Counted from the stretch's first letter, positions 28,528-37,963 are shown. The stretch: 64,000 nucleotides of DNA from Amycolatopsis jiangsuensis (GCF_014204865.1 NZ_JACHMG010000001.1:3498501-3562500), one strand, 5' to 3'. Program-made: numbers and translations. The notes: a model not told the origin generated them from the sequence alone.

Positions 28528-31422
28528 ATGACTTCGCTGACCTTCCGGATCTTGGGGCCGCTGGAGGTCATCGCCGAAGGGCGGACCGTGCCGCTGGGCG
28601 GTCCGAAGCCGAGGCTGCTGCTGGCCGCGCTGGCCCTGCAGCCGAACGTCGTGGTGTCCACCGAAGCCCTGGTGGAGGTGCTCTGGCCGGGGTCCGCGCC
28701 CCGGTCGGCGGCGGCGAACATCCGGACCTACGTGCACTCCCTGCGCAGGCGGCTCGCACCCGGACTGGGTGACCGGATCGGCAGCCGGTCCTCGGGATAC
28801 CTGCTCTCGGTGTCCGGGGAGGAGCTCGACCAGCTCGTGTTCACCCGGCTCGCCGCGCAGGCCCGCGAGGCTCTCGAAGGCGGCGAAGCCGAGGCCGCGC
28901 TCGCTCTTTTCGACGAGGCGAACGGCCTCTGGCGCGGCGAGGTGCTGGAAGGCCTGCCGCACGATCCGGGCTGGGAGCCGGCCGTCGCGCGGCTGGCCGA
29001 GCTGCGCCTGTCGGTCCAGCACCAGCGCCTGCGTGCCCGGCTCGCGCTCGGCCGGCACAGCGAAGTCACCGCCGAGCTGCGCGGCCTGGTCGCCGAGCAT
29101 CCCCTGCGTGAGGAGCTGTGGCAGCAGCTGATCACCGCGCTGCGCGACAGTGGCCGGATCGCCGAGGCGATCGAGGCCTACCGGACGGCCGAACGCGTCC
29201 TCGCCGACGAGCTGGGCGCGGAACCGGGCAACGGACTGCGGGAGCTGCGGGCGACCCTGGCCGCCGCACCCGCGCTCCCCCACCCGGACGGCAGCCGGCC
29301 GGTCTGCCAGCTGCCGCTCGACCTACCCGATTTCACCGGCCGGGACGAGGTGATCCGGGGCCTGGTCGAGCGGCTGCGCGAGCACTGCGAGGCGGGGCGG
29401 CCCACCGTGGTGGTGCTGTCCGGTGCACCCGGCATCGGCAAGTCCGCGATCGCGATCCGGGTGGCACACGCGGTCCGCGGCGGATTCGCCGACGGCCAAC
29501 TGCACGTCGATCTGGCCGGCACGTCGTCGTCGCCGCGGGCGCCGATGGGGGTGCTGGCCGAACTGCTGCACGCACTCGGCGTCCCGGACGCCGCGTTGCC
29601 GCGTGAGCTGCCGGAGCGTGCCGCATTGCTGCGTTCGGAGCTGGCCGGACGCCGGATGTGCGTGGTGCTCGACGACGCCGCCAGCGCCGCGCAGATACGG
29701 CCGCTGCTGCCCGGCGCGGGGGCCTGCGCGGTGCTGGTGACCAGCCGAGTCCGGCTGCCCGACCTCGACGGCGCGCTGGCGGTGGACGTCGACCTGCTGC
29801 CCGAACCCGAGGCCGCGCGGCTGCTGGAGGGCATCGTCGGCCGGGAGCGGGTGGCCGCCGAACCGGACGACGCTGCCGCGATCCTGCGCCAGTGCGGGCA
29901 CCTTCCGCTCGCGATCCGGGTGGCCGGGGCGAAGCTGACCCACCGGCCGAGCTGGTCACTGCGGATCCTCGCCGAACGGCTGCACGACGAGCATCGGCGG
30001 CTCGACGAACTACGGGTGGGCGACCTCGCGGTCCGCGCGAGCGTCACCCTGAGCTACGACCTGCTGCCGATGTCCGCGGCGACCGCGTTCCGCCGGCTCG
30101 GCGCGCTGGGGCCGGTGCTGTTCCCGGCCTGGGTGGTCGCCGCGGTGCTGGGCCGCCCGGCCGCCGACGACGTGCTCGACGTGCTCGTGGACGCCCACCT
30201 CGTGGAGCTGGTCACCACGGACGAGGCCGGGCAGCCGCGCTACCGGCTGCACGACCTTCTGCGGGTGTACGCCGCGGAGCAGGCAGGCCACGACGGTCCG
30301 GGCCAGACCCGAGACGCCATCGGGCGGGTCCTGCGCGGGTATCTCGCGCTCGCGCTCGAGGCCGCGGAACGGATGCCCATCCACTTCTTCGGCCAGTACC
30401 GGGCCGGTGAACCGCCACCCTCGCCGCTCGACCGGCTGCCGGCCGATCCGGCCACCTGGTTCGCCGCGGAGCGGGCAACGTGCGTCGCCGCGGTGCGGCT
30501 GGCCACCGAACAGGATTTCGACGAGCTGGCCTGGCAGCTGACCGCGGCCCTGACGCCGTACTTCGACCTGCGCGGGCACCAGGACGACTGGCACGTCACG
30601 CACGCGGTGGCGCTCGCCGCGGCCCGGCGCTGCGGATCGGCCCACGGCGAGGCGATCATCCAGCGCAACCTCGGGCAGATCCTGCTGTATCAGGACAACG
30701 ACGCGGACGCGTTGGTCGCTTTCGAGACCGCGCGTGCGCAGTACCGGCGGATCGGCGACCAGCAGGGCCTCGGTAACGCGTACGCCGGGCTCGGCACCGT
30801 CCGGCGGATGCAGAGCGACCACGAAGGCGCGCTGGCGCCCTGCCACGAAGCGCTGCGCCTGTTCGAGGCAGCCGGCGACCGGCACGGCGAAGCGGTGATC
30901 CGGATTTCGATCGGCGCGATCTGGGCGGCCCGCACGTGCTTCGCCACCGCCCGGCGGTGGTTCACCGACGCGCTCCAGCTGTCCTGCGAGATCGGCGACC
31001 GGCACCGGGAAGCCCATGCCCTGCAACGGCTCGGGCTGCTGCACCAGCGGCAGGGCAATCTGGCCGCGGCCCGTGAGCACGTCACCAGGGCGATCGCCGT
31101 GTTCACCGATCTCGGTGACGACCACTGCGTGGGATACGCCAACCAGAACCTCGGCGAGCTGTGCCTCTACAGCGGCGATCTCGCGCACGCCCGGCTGCTG
31201 CTGGTCAACTCGCTGAGCGTGCATCGCCGCAACGGCGACCGCCGGTCCGAGGCCGCCGTGTCGCAGCTGCTCGGTGAGCTGCACTCCGCGCTCAGCCAGC
31301 CGGAACGCTCGCGCAGCTACACCGAGCGGGCGCTGGCGATCCGGCGGGAGCTCTCGTCGGCGCGGCCGCCGGATCCCGCGCCGATCGAGCCCGGCACACC
31401 GCACCGGATCGTGTCCGCCTGA
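28528..31422 (+). CDS. AfsR/SARP-family transcriptional regulator with NB-ARC and TPR domains
   Basis: A 964-residue regulator. Residues 1-95 form an OmpR-like winged helix (LTFRILGPLEVIAEG to LRRRLAPG) and about 100-245 the bacterial transcriptional activation domain. An NB-ARC ATPase follows, with P-loop GAPGIGKSA near residue 298 and Walker B VVLDDAA. From about 690 onward there are tetratricopeptide repeats ending near RSYTERALAIRRE. Such proteins activate antibiotic clusters in response to phosphorylation or ligand. ATG 28528 follows GGGTGAG. No biosynthetic cluster is adjacent, so its target may be distant. A TGCTAG...CTAGCA inverted repeat lies about 45-70 bases upstream. Confidence 0.93.
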   Translation: MTSLTFRILGPLEVIAEGRTVPLGGPKPRLLLAALALQPNVVVSTEALVEVLWPGSAPRSAAANIRTYVHSLRRRLAPGLGDRIGSRSSGYLLSVSGEELDQLVFTRLAAQAREALEGGEAEAALALFDEANGLWRGEVLEGLPHDPGWEPAVARLAELRLSVQHQRLRARLALGRHSEVTAELRGLVAEHPLREELWQQLITALRDSGRIAEAIEAYRTAERVLADELGAEPGNGLRELRATLAAAPALPHPDGSRPVCQLPLDLPDFTGRDEVIRGLVERLREHCEAGRPTVVVLSGAPGIGKSAIAIRVAHAVRGGFADGQLHVDLAGTSSSPRAPMGVLAELLHALGVPDAALPRELPERAALLRSELAGRRMCVVLDDAASAAQIRPLLPGAGACAVLVTSRVRLPDLDGALAVDVDLLPEPEAARLLEGIVGRERVAAEPDDAAAILRQCGHLPLAIRVAGAKLTHRPSWSLRILAERLHDEHRRLDELRVGDLAVRASVTLSYDLLPMSAATAFRRLGALGPVLFPAWVVAAVLGRPAADDVLDVLVDAHLVELVTTDEAGQPRYRLHDLLRVYAAEQAGHDGPGQTRDAIGRVLRGYLALALEAAERMPIHFFGQYRAGEPPPSPLDRLPADPATWFAAERATCVAAVRLATEQDFDELAWQLTAALTPYFDLRGHQDDWHVTHAVALAAARRCGSAHGEAIIQRNLGQILLYQDNDADALVAFETARAQYRRIGDQQGLGNAYAGLGTVRRMQSDHEGALAPCHEALRLFEAAGDRHGEAVIRISIGAIWAARTCFATARRWFTDALQLSCEIGDRHREAHALQRLGLLHQRQGNLAAAREHVTRAIAVFTDLGDDHCVGYANQNLGELCLYSGDLAHARLLLVNSLSVHRRNGDRRSEAAVSQLLGELHSALSQPERSRSYTERALAIRRELSSARPPDPAPIEPGTPHRIVSA

Positions 31423-31470
31423 CGCGCGGGCGGAATACCCCGTTCCCGCGGCGTTCCGGATGAGGATCCG

Positions 31471-32604
31471 GTGGTGATCCTTCATGGAGTCCTGGCGGTT
31501 CTGATGGGCACGACAGCGATGCTGCCGACGGCCGCCGCGGACAGCTGGCGAGTGGATTTGTCCAAGGTGGACGGTGACGATTTCGGTGTCACGGTGGACA
31601 GCGGTGTACTGAGACCGGACGGCGCGGCCGGGGCCAGACCGGGAGTGCTGGTGACCGCCGAGCACCTGCTCTCCTCCACCGCGGACCGGGTGACCGCGCG
31701 GGTCGAGGCCGGCCGGTCCGGCGGGGTCGAGGTGGACGTGCGGGGCCGGGCAGGCGGTGGCTGGACGGAATGGCTGCCCGCGGGAACCACGTTCGGCCAC
31801 GCGGTGACGGTGGTGCAGGCGCGGATTTCGGTGTCCGGCCCGGCCGCGGTGCACGCGGTGACGTTGTCCGCGGACCGCGCCGCGCGGGCGGACTCCCCCG
31901 CCGCCTCGGCAGCGCTGACCTACCGGATCCACGCCACCAGGGAAGGGCTCGTCGGCGGCACCACATCGAACGGGCACAAGATCGTCGAACGCGATCACTT
32001 CGTGTCCTTCCCGTCGACGAAGTCGGTCTCGCCCAAGGGAACCGGAAGCTACACCGCCCGAGTCTGCCGTACCGACGGCGCCCGCTGCGAGTACGCGCCG
32101 GTGTGGGAGGTCGGGCCCTGGAACGAGCACGACGACTACTGGCACCCCGCCGACCGGCGCGCGCAGTTCGCGTCGCTGCCACAGGGGGTGCCGGAAGCTC
32201 AGGCCGCCTACCTGGACGGGTTCAACGGCGGCAAGGACTCCCGCGGCCGCACGGTGCGCAACCCGGCCGGCATCGACCTGGCCGACGGAACGTTCTGGGA
32301 CGGACTCGGCCTGACCGGCAGCGGCTACGTGAACGTCACCTTCCTGTGGACCGGTTCCGCACCGGCCAGTGGAACCGTGAGCACCGCCGGTGCCCCGCTG
32401 AACCTCCGCGCCGGCCCCACCACGTCCGCGGCCGCCGTCGGCTACGCGGCGAACTACGCGGAAGTACCCATCGAGTGCCAGACGCACGGCGAATCCGTGT
32501 CCGGCACGTTCGGCACCAGTACCGTCTGGTACCGCATCGGCCCCGGCCACTACATCGCCGCGGCCTACCTGCGCACCGAAGCCACCGCGCCGCCGTGTGA
32601 CTAG
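31471..32604 (+). CDS. Secreted protein with C-terminal SH3-like domain
   Basis: A 377-residue protein with a short signal peptide (cleavage after TAAADS or nearby), a central region of unknown family rich in beta strands, and a C-terminal SH3-like domain around GAPLNLRAGPTTSAAAVGYA, a typical bacterial SH3 start. Such domains often anchor proteins to peptidoglycan. Two adjacent GTG codons (31471, 31474) follow GAGGA. The stop TAG (32602-32604) is part of the CTAG target of the adjoining insertion sequence, yet the gene is intact because the target was duplicated. The function of the central region is not recognised. Confidence 0.78.
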   Translation: MVILHGVLAVLMGTTAMLPTAAADSWRVDLSKVDGDDFGVTVDSGVLRPDGAAGARPGVLVTAEHLLSSTADRVTARVEAGRSGGVEVDVRGRAGGGWTEWLPAGTTFGHAVTVVQARISVSGPAAVHAVTLSADRAARADSPAASAALTYRIHATREGLVGGTTSNGHKIVERDHFVSFPSTKSVSPKGTGSYTARVCRTDGARCEYAPVWEVGPWNEHDDYWHPADRRAQFASLPQGVPEAQAAYLDGFNGGKDSRGRTVRNPAGIDLADGTFWDGLGLTGSGYVNVTFLWTGSAPASGTVSTAGAPLNLRAGPTTSAAAVGYAANYAEVPIECQTHGESVSGTFGTSTVWYRIGPGHYIAAAYLRTEATAPPCD

Positions 32605-34069
32605 TAGTGCTTTGTTAGGTTTCGTGGTCGGGCGGTTGTTGTGACCGAGGAACGGGTTGGTGGCAGGTGTGGCATGCGCCGGTCCAGACTGCGAACAGGG
32701 ACTGGAGTTCGCGGAGAACGGCGTAGAGGGTCAGGCCGGCGCAGGGGCTTTTGGGTCGTAGCGCAGCTGGGTGCAGAACGCTTGGGCGAGAGCGGCGAGG
32801 GTGACGTGACGATGCCAGCCCAGGAAACTGCGGCCTTCGAAATGATCAAGACCCAGGCCGTCTTTGAGCTCACGGTAGTCGTGCTCGATGCGCCAGCGGA
32901 TCTTCGCCAGCCGCACCAATTCCCGCAGACGCGTGTCGGAGGGCAGGGTGGAGAGCCAGTAGTCGGTGGGTGCGGGTTCCCCGGGCGGCCATTCGGCCAG
33001 CAGCCAGCATTCGGGCAGGCTGCCATCCTCGGCCTTGGGGATGTCCCGGTTGGCGGGGCGCACGCGCAGTGCCAGGAACCTCGATCGCAGGGCAGCGGTG
33101 GGATTACCGGGAGACTTTCGGGAGCCGTGCCGCCAGGTCACCATCTTCCCGGCTTTCCGCCCGGCGGCCATGACCAGGGTTTTCAGGTTGACGGGCTGAT
33201 CGCGGTAACGCGGCACCGGCCGTCGCCCGACACCGGGCGTGTACGGCAGGGTCTGCGGGAGGGCGTCCGCGGGAAAGGCGGTGGTGGTCGCTTTCACCGC
33301 CAGAACGTAGGACAGGCCCCGTTCGGTCAGTCCTAGCCGGAACTCGGTCGCATCCCCGTAGCCGGCGTCGGCGACCACGGGTCGATCGGGCAGACCCCAG
33401 CCGCCGGCATCGTCGTTGCCCGTGATTTCGTCAAGCATGTCCAACGCCAGACGCCACTTCTCCCGATGCCGCAGGTCGTCGGGAATCTTGGACCTGCTGC
33501 GACGTCGCCGGATTTCGGCAGTCACAGCAGGATCGGCGGTGGTGTCCTCGTCCCAGGACTGCGGCAGGAAGAGTCGCCAGTCGATCGCGGCGGACGCCCA
33601 GTCGGTCACCGCGTGCACGCTGACCCCGACCTGGCAGTTCCCGGTCTTGCCCAACGCGCCGCAATACATGCGCGCGACGCCGGGAGAATCGACGCCGTCT
33701 TTCGGGAATCCGGTGTCGTCGATGACGTAGGCCTCAGGCGTGATGAATTCCTCGGCCCAGCAGGCGATCCGCCGCCGGACATCGACAAAGTCCCAGGTGG
33801 AGGAGGTGACGAACTGCTGAAGCTGCTGGTGATCCACCCCGAGCCGCTCGGCCATCGGCTGCATCGACTTCCGCTTGCCGTCCAACATCAGCCCACGCAG
33901 ATACAGCTCCCCCTTCGCTCGTTGATCCGCCCGGGCCAACCCGCCCAGCATCGTCGCGGCGAACGCCGCCAGCCGCGGACGGACCTGCTCTAACTCCTCC
34001 GGTTTCACACCGACAGCAGATCACATCAGCACCCTGACCAGCCGAAACGACACACCTAACAAAGCACTA
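32605..34069 (-). mobile_element. IS701-family insertion sequence, 1465 bp, intact
   Basis: Terminal inverted repeats TAGTGCTTTGTTAGG match perfectly for 15 bases at 32605-32619 and 34055-34069. The element is flanked by the direct repeat CTAG at 32601-32604 and 34070-34073, the four-base YTAR-type duplication typical of IS701. It holds one intact transposase gene on the minus strand. Clean ends and an intact gene suggest recent insertion. Confidence 0.95.
32731..34008 (-). CDS. IS701-family transposase
   Basis: A 425-residue DDE transposase, the only gene of the surrounding element. Candidate catalytic residues are Asp in VIDDTGFPKDG, Asp in VVADAGYGD, and Glu in IRWRIEHDYRELKDGLGLDHFEGRS. 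The N-terminal HTH-like region LGVDHQQLQQFVTSSTWD is conserved in the family. The ATG lies 61 bases inside the element end. It is a complete copy with no frameshift. Confidence 0.95.
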   Translation of the reverse strand: MKPEELEQVRPRLAAFAATMLGGLARADQRAKGELYLRGLMLDGKRKSMQPMAERLGVDHQQLQQFVTSSTWDFVDVRRRIACWAEEFITPEAYVIDDTGFPKDGVDSPGVARMYCGALGKTGNCQVGVSVHAVTDWASAAIDWRLFLPQSWDEDTTADPAVTAEIRRRRSRSKIPDDLRHREKWRLALDMLDEITGNDDAGGWGLPDRPVVADAGYGDATEFRLGLTERGLSYVLAVKATTTAFPADALPQTLPYTPGVGRRPVPRYRDQPVNLKTLVMAAGRKAGKMVTWRHGSRKSPGNPTAALRSRFLALRVRPANRDIPKAEDGSLPECWLLAEWPPGEPAPTDYWLSTLPSDTRLRELVRLAKIRWRIEHDYRELKDGLGLDHFEGRSFLGWHRHVTLAALAQAFCTQLRYDPKAPAPA

Positions 34070-34238
34070 CTAGCGGCTTGTATGGAAGTCGTCTTGAACA
34101 AGTTGAGGTGGAGTTGGAGCTGCTGGACGTGTCGGTGGCCGACCTGGGTGAGGCCCCCATGGGTGGTTCGTCGACCAAGAAGAACCTGAACACCACCGGA
34201 GACCTGGTGGGTATGGGTCGTGGGCAGCGGTTTATGGC

Positions 34239-34490
34239 TTGCTCCGACGGTGGCAGCGAGCTGGCGCCTGGCAGCAGATACTGACCGCATTGCAGGCCTT
34301 GGCCGGGACCCGGGTGCCACGACCGGGCGTTGGTCGGCCGCCGACCTTCGACCCGGAGATCTACCAGCAGCGGCACGCGGTGGAGTGCGGCAGCAACCGG
34401 CGCAAACGCCACCGCGGGCGGCCACTCGCTACGACGAACTCGCGGTTCGGTACGAGGACCCTCCGCGACCAACGACTGGCTCTGCCCCAC
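34239..34490 (+). pseudogene. Decayed IS5-family transposase fragment
   Basis: The frame from 34239 begins WQRAGAWQQILTALQA, typical of the middle of IS5-family transposases. It then jumps directly to GRPPTFDPEIYQQRHAVE, typical of the C-terminal part, so the catalytic core is deleted. After RRKRHRG the matching sequence ATRYDELAVRYE continues in another frame. The fragment is thus both internally deleted and frameshifted. The 165 bases between the IS701 end and this fragment hold no recognisable gene and may be further remnant. Confidence 0.6.
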
Positions 34491-34503
34491 TTCGATACAG
34501 GCC

Positions 34504-35082
34504 CTAGCGGCTCAGCTGTCCGCGGATCCCGTCCAGGAGGTAGGCGGTGCGGCGGTCGTAGGCGTCCCGCGGAGGCCGTTCGCCGTGCTTGAGGGCTAGG
34601 GCGTTGTCGAGGACGAGTGCGTGGAGGTCGCCCGCCGTGAACTCCGGCCGCAGAGCGCCGGAGGGCTGCGCCGCCGCGATGAGTTCGTCGTTGGCCTCGC
34701 TCCCGACCCGGCAGATCTCCATGAGTTGGCGCGAATGCGGATAGGTCTGCAGCAGGACGTCGTTGACGGCGGGCTGGCGGTACTGCAGATCGCGGAGCGC
34801 GGTGAGGTAGTGGACGATCCGCTCGCCGATGTCGTCGATGGTCCGCGTGTGGTCGATGACGGCGAACAGTTCCGTCGCGACGACCTCTTCGATGACGGCC
34901 TCGATGAGGCCGATCCGGCCGCCGAACCGGTTGAAGACAGTCGCCTTGCTCACCCCCGCGGCCTTGGCGACCTCCTCCAGCGGGACCGTCAGGCCCCGGC
35001 CCTGGAAGGCGCCGATCGCCGCGGCACGGATCTGCTCGGAATTGCGCTTGGCGTCGGCGCGCAGCCGGGATTCCGAAGGCAC
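34504..35082 (-). CDS. TetR-family transcriptional regulator
   Basis: A 192-residue regulator with an N-terminal HTH (IRAAAIGAFQGRGLTVPLEEVAKAAGVSKATVFNRFGGR) and a C-terminal helical ligand domain resembling the SbtR-like group. The GTG at 35082 is preceded by GAGAGG; frames extending upstream lack family similarity. It is divergent from an NmrA-type oxidoreductase. The region between holds two nearly identical 20-base inverted sites that would serve as operators, so it most likely represses both itself and the oxidoreductase. Confidence 0.9.
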   Translation of the reverse strand: MPSESRLRADAKRNSEQIRAAAIGAFQGRGLTVPLEEVAKAAGVSKATVFNRFGGRIGLIEAVIEEVVATELFAVIDHTRTIDDIGERIVHYLTALRDLQYRQPAVNDVLLQTYPHSRQLMEICRVGSEANDELIAAAQPSGALRPEFTAGDLHALVLDNALALKHGERPPRDAYDRRTAYLLDGIRGQLSR

Positions 35083-35119
35083 CCGCCTCACCTCTCTCGC
35101 AGTCGCCCACCCACGTAAT

Positions 35120-35181
35120 TTGACTCCCCTGGTCAGTTTACCTACAGTCGGCGTCGGAGAGAAACTGGCCAGCGCAGTCAA
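35120..35181. promoter_or_regulatory. Twin TetR-type operators
   Basis: TTGACTCCCCTGGTCAGTTT (35120-35139) is, when reverse-complemented, identical at 17 of 20 positions to AAACTGGCCAGCGCAGTCAA (35162-35181). The two copies are inverted and 42 bases apart centre to centre, about four helical turns. Both lie in the tetR/oxidoreductase intergenic region. Confidence 0.72.
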
Positions 35182-35234
35182 CTTATGCTCACGCCCGAGA
35201 CGGGTGGGGGCACACCGCCAAAGAGGACAAGAAG

Positions 35235-36077
35235 ATGATCGTTGTCACCGGCGCTACCGGTGGTCTGGGCGGCGCGACCGTCGAGCACCTCCTTCAGCGC
35301 GTCCCCGCCGGCGAGATCGGCGTCAGCGTCCGCGATACCGCCAAGGCGCAGCACTTCGTCGACCGCGGCGTACGCGTGCGGCAGGGCTCGTACGAGGATC
35401 CGGCCGCGCTGCGCGACTCCTTCGCCGGCGCCGAGCAGGTCCTCCTGGTGTCCGGCAACGACCCAGCTTCCGACCTGGTCAGCCTGCACCGAAACGCCGT
35501 CGAGGCAGCCGTCGCGGCCGGTGTCCGGCGGATCGTCTACACGAGTCAGCAGGGCGCCATCGCCGGCAACCCGTACCGGCCGTCGGAGTTCCACATCGAC
35601 ACCGAGGCGCTCCTCGGCGACTCCGGAATCGCCTGGACCGCACTGCGCAACGGCGCCTACGGTCCGCTCGACCAGCTGCTCGGCCCGTGGCAGCGGACCG
35701 GCGAGATCGCTCAGCCGGAAGACGGCCCCGTCCCGTACACCGACCGTGATGACATAGCCGAGGCCATTGCGGTTCTCCTCGCCGGTGCCCGCTCCTTCGA
35801 CGGCCCGGTCACCTTCGCCGCGCCGACCGCCGTCACCTTCGACGACTTCGCCACGATCGCCTCCCGCCTCGCCGGTCGCACCATCAAGCGCACCGTCCTG
35901 GACGACGAACAGTGGGTTGCCGACCAGATCGTCAGCGGTGTCCCCGAGCAGGCGGCCCGGTTCCTGCTCACCTGGTACCAGGCCGCCCGCGCCGGCTATT
36001 TCGCCGAACCCAGCCCCCTGCTGGCCGACCTCCTCGGACGCGAGCCCCGCACTGTCGCTGACCGGCTCGCCGCCTGA
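35235..36077 (+). CDS. NmrA/QorB-like NAD(P)H-dependent oxidoreductase
   Basis: A 280-residue atypical short-chain dehydrogenase. The N-terminal motif VTGATGGLGGATVEHLL binds NAD(P)H. The usual catalytic Tyr-xxx-Lys motif is absent, as in QorB and NmrA proteins, which reduce quinones or act as redox sensors. The ATG follows GAGGACAAGAAG. The gene is divergent from the TetR regulator, a common arrangement for quinone- or electrophile-inducible reductases. It is convergent with the GH88 gene, with a 39-base gap. Confidence 0.88.
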   Translation: MIVVTGATGGLGGATVEHLLQRVPAGEIGVSVRDTAKAQHFVDRGVRVRQGSYEDPAALRDSFAGAEQVLLVSGNDPASDLVSLHRNAVEAAVAAGVRRIVYTSQQGAIAGNPYRPSEFHIDTEALLGDSGIAWTALRNGAYGPLDQLLGPWQRTGEIAQPEDGPVPYTDRDDIAEAIAVLLAGARSFDGPVTFAAPTAVTFDDFATIASRLAGRTIKRTVLDDEQWVADQIVSGVPEQAARFLLTWYQAARAGYFAEPSPLLADLLGREPRTVADRLAA

Positions 36078-36116
36078 CGCTTCTGCTGATCCACGCGAGT
36101 TCGAAACCGCCTGCCC

Positions 36117-37340
36117 TCAGCGCTCGGACGACAGGTCGATCGCGGCGTCCAGCTCTTTCGGCTTGAGCACCCGGAGAATGCCTTCGAGCAGGTAGTAATC
36201 GGCGTACGGCAGGGAGATCTCGACGCCGTCCTCGGACGGGCGGTTGCGGGTGCAGCGAGCGACGACCGCCTGCGCGCGGGTCGACGTCGTGGTGAGGCAG
36301 GTGCGGGCGGTCGCGGACAGGATCCGCAACCCGGCCTCGCGGTAGCGCGGCTGACGGGTGGCCCCCGCGAGGTCGATCAGCCCGCACGCCATCACCACTC
36401 CCGCGGAGGCGTCCTTGACGTCGTACGGCGCCTGTGGCGCGAGGTAGTCCCACACCGGCACCGAATCCGGAGGGAGCGCGCGGAGCGCGAAGTCCGCGAG
36501 CCGGCACGCGGTGGTGAGGAACGAGGCCTCGCCGGTGCGCCGGTACATCGTGGTGAAGCCGTAGATTCCCCAGGACTGGCCGCGGGACCAGCAGGACTGC
36601 GCACTGTAGCCCTGCACCGTGCCCGGTCCGATCTCCTTGCCGGTGGCCGGGTCGAAATCGAAGACGTGCGGGGTGGAGCCGTCCGGGCGTACGAAAACCC
36701 GCTGCGCCGTTTTCGCGTGCTCGACCGCGATGTCGCGGTAGCGGCTGTCCCCGGTCTGCCGGGTCGCGAAATCCAGCAGGTCGAGGTTCATGATCGTGTC
36801 CATGATGATCCGGCCGGCGTCCTTCGGATCCGGCAGCGCACCCCAGGCCCGGATGAAGTGGCCACGCGGGTTGTACCGCTGGACCAGCGAGGACGCGGCC
36901 TCGATCGCACCGTCGCGCCACTTCGCGTCGCCGGTGATCCGCCACGCGGTCACCCAGGAAGGGGAGAAGAGAAAGCCGAGATCGTGCGTACTCGTGTCGG
37001 AACGCCGCGGCGCGAGCTTTTCCGCCGACGTGAGCGCGAGCGCGCGGAATTGCTCGTCGCCGGTGTGCAGGTAGGCCATCCAGAGCGTCCCCGGCCAGAA
37101 TCCGCCGACCCAGTCGCCGGTATGCGAATAGACCCATTTCTCGAACTCGGTTCCGGTGGGGAATGCCGTGACACCCGGCGCGACCACCCGCAGCTTGGCT
37201 GCCGCATAGTCGGCCGCTGCCCGAAGTGCAACCGTCTGACCAGTGGAATCACTGGCTACAGCCGGGGTGGTGCCGCTCGCCGTGACCGTCGCCGCGGCAC
37301 CGGCCGCGGTGGTCAGCAGAGTCCGCCGGGTAACGTTCAC
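36117..37340 (-). CDS. GH88 unsaturated glucuronyl hydrolase-like protein with Tat signal
   Basis: About 407 residues. The N-terminus contains TRRTLLTTAAGAAATVTASG, a twin-arginine signal, so the protein is exported folded. The (alpha/alpha)6 barrel shows GGFWPGTLWMAYLHTGD and MDTIMNLDLLDFA; the Asp of the latter is probably one of the two catalytic carboxylates of GH88. The family releases 4,5-unsaturated uronic acids from oligosaccharides produced by polysaccharide lyases. GTG 37340 is chosen because the Tat motif follows directly; ATG 37370 is also in frame. No lyase is adjacent, and a sugar-binding lipoprotein lies nearby. Confidence 0.86.
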   Translation of the reverse strand: MNVTRRTLLTTAAGAAATVTASGTTPAVASDSTGQTVALRAAADYAAAKLRVVAPGVTAFPTGTEFEKWVYSHTGDWVGGFWPGTLWMAYLHTGDEQFRALALTSAEKLAPRRSDTSTHDLGFLFSPSWVTAWRITGDAKWRDGAIEAASSLVQRYNPRGHFIRAWGALPDPKDAGRIIMDTIMNLDLLDFATRQTGDSRYRDIAVEHAKTAQRVFVRPDGSTPHVFDFDPATGKEIGPGTVQGYSAQSCWSRGQSWGIYGFTTMYRRTGEASFLTTACRLADFALRALPPDSVPVWDYLAPQAPYDVKDASAGVVMACGLIDLAGATRQPRYREAGLRILSATARTCLTTTSTRAQAVVARCTRNRPSEDGVEISLPYADYYLLEGILRVLKPKELDAAIDLSSER

Positions 37341-37496
37341 GGGTGTCCGCCATTCGCCGTGGGAAACCATTCGAGGGAAAGGTCTACCCGATCCCGGCGG
37401 ATTTTCCTATCCGCCGAAGTGACCAGTCACGCGACGAATTGTTCATGAATGTGAATATGCCTTGCCGAGTCCCGGGCAAGATGCCGGTTCGGCGCG

Positions 37497-37952
37497 TCAA
37501 TGGTGGTGGGCGTGCACGACGGCGTGGCCCCGGCCGCGGCCGATCATCCACTTGTTCACCGGCACCGTGATCACGAACGCGATCGCGAGGGAGATCACCA
37601 GCGACAGCCAGAACAGCACACTCGCCAACCCCGCGTCGATCGCTCCGGGGATCGCGACGACCACGGTGTTGTCCACGATTTCCATCACCGCGATCGACAC
37701 CGTGTCCGCGGCGAGCGCGACCTTGAAGGCGTCCGCGGCACCGAGCCCCGACTTGAGCACCCCGCGCATGGTGAGCCCGTAGCCGAAGACGAACGCGAGC
37801 ACGATCGACAGCACCACGGTGGCCGCATTGTGCAGGCCGAACGCGGTGCCGAGAACCATGCCCAGAACCTCACCGATGGCACAGCCGGTGAGGCAGTGCA
37901 GGGTCGCCTGGACCGCGGCCGCCCAGGACGCGCCGTGCTGAGATTCGTTCAT
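37497..37952 (-). CDS. DUF4396-family membrane protein with His-rich tail
   Basis: A 151-residue protein with about four transmembrane segments, including the family region HCLTGCAIGEVLGMVLGTAF, and a C-terminus ending GHAVVHAHHH. DUF4396 proteins are often encoded near copper-handling genes, and the His tail and the early Cys-containing motif would suit metal contact. The ATG at 37952 lies only 12 bases from a CsoR-type palindrome, so the transcript may start within or next to it. Control by a copper-sensing repressor encoded elsewhere is inferred. Confidence 0.8.
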   Translation of the reverse strand: MNESQHGASWAAAVQATLHCLTGCAIGEVLGMVLGTAFGLHNAATVVLSIVLAFVFGYGLTMRGVLKSGLGAADAFKVALAADTVSIAVMEIVDNTVVVAIPGAIDAGLASVLFWLSLVISLAIAFVITVPVNKWMIGRGRGHAVVHAHHH

Positions 37953-37963
37953 GCACTTCACAG

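Noticed and set aside
30010..32550. 846-residue minus-strand open frame opposite the SARP regulator and the SH3 protein
   Set aside because: It spans two real genes and their gap, has no domain signature, and arises because stops are rare at this GC content.
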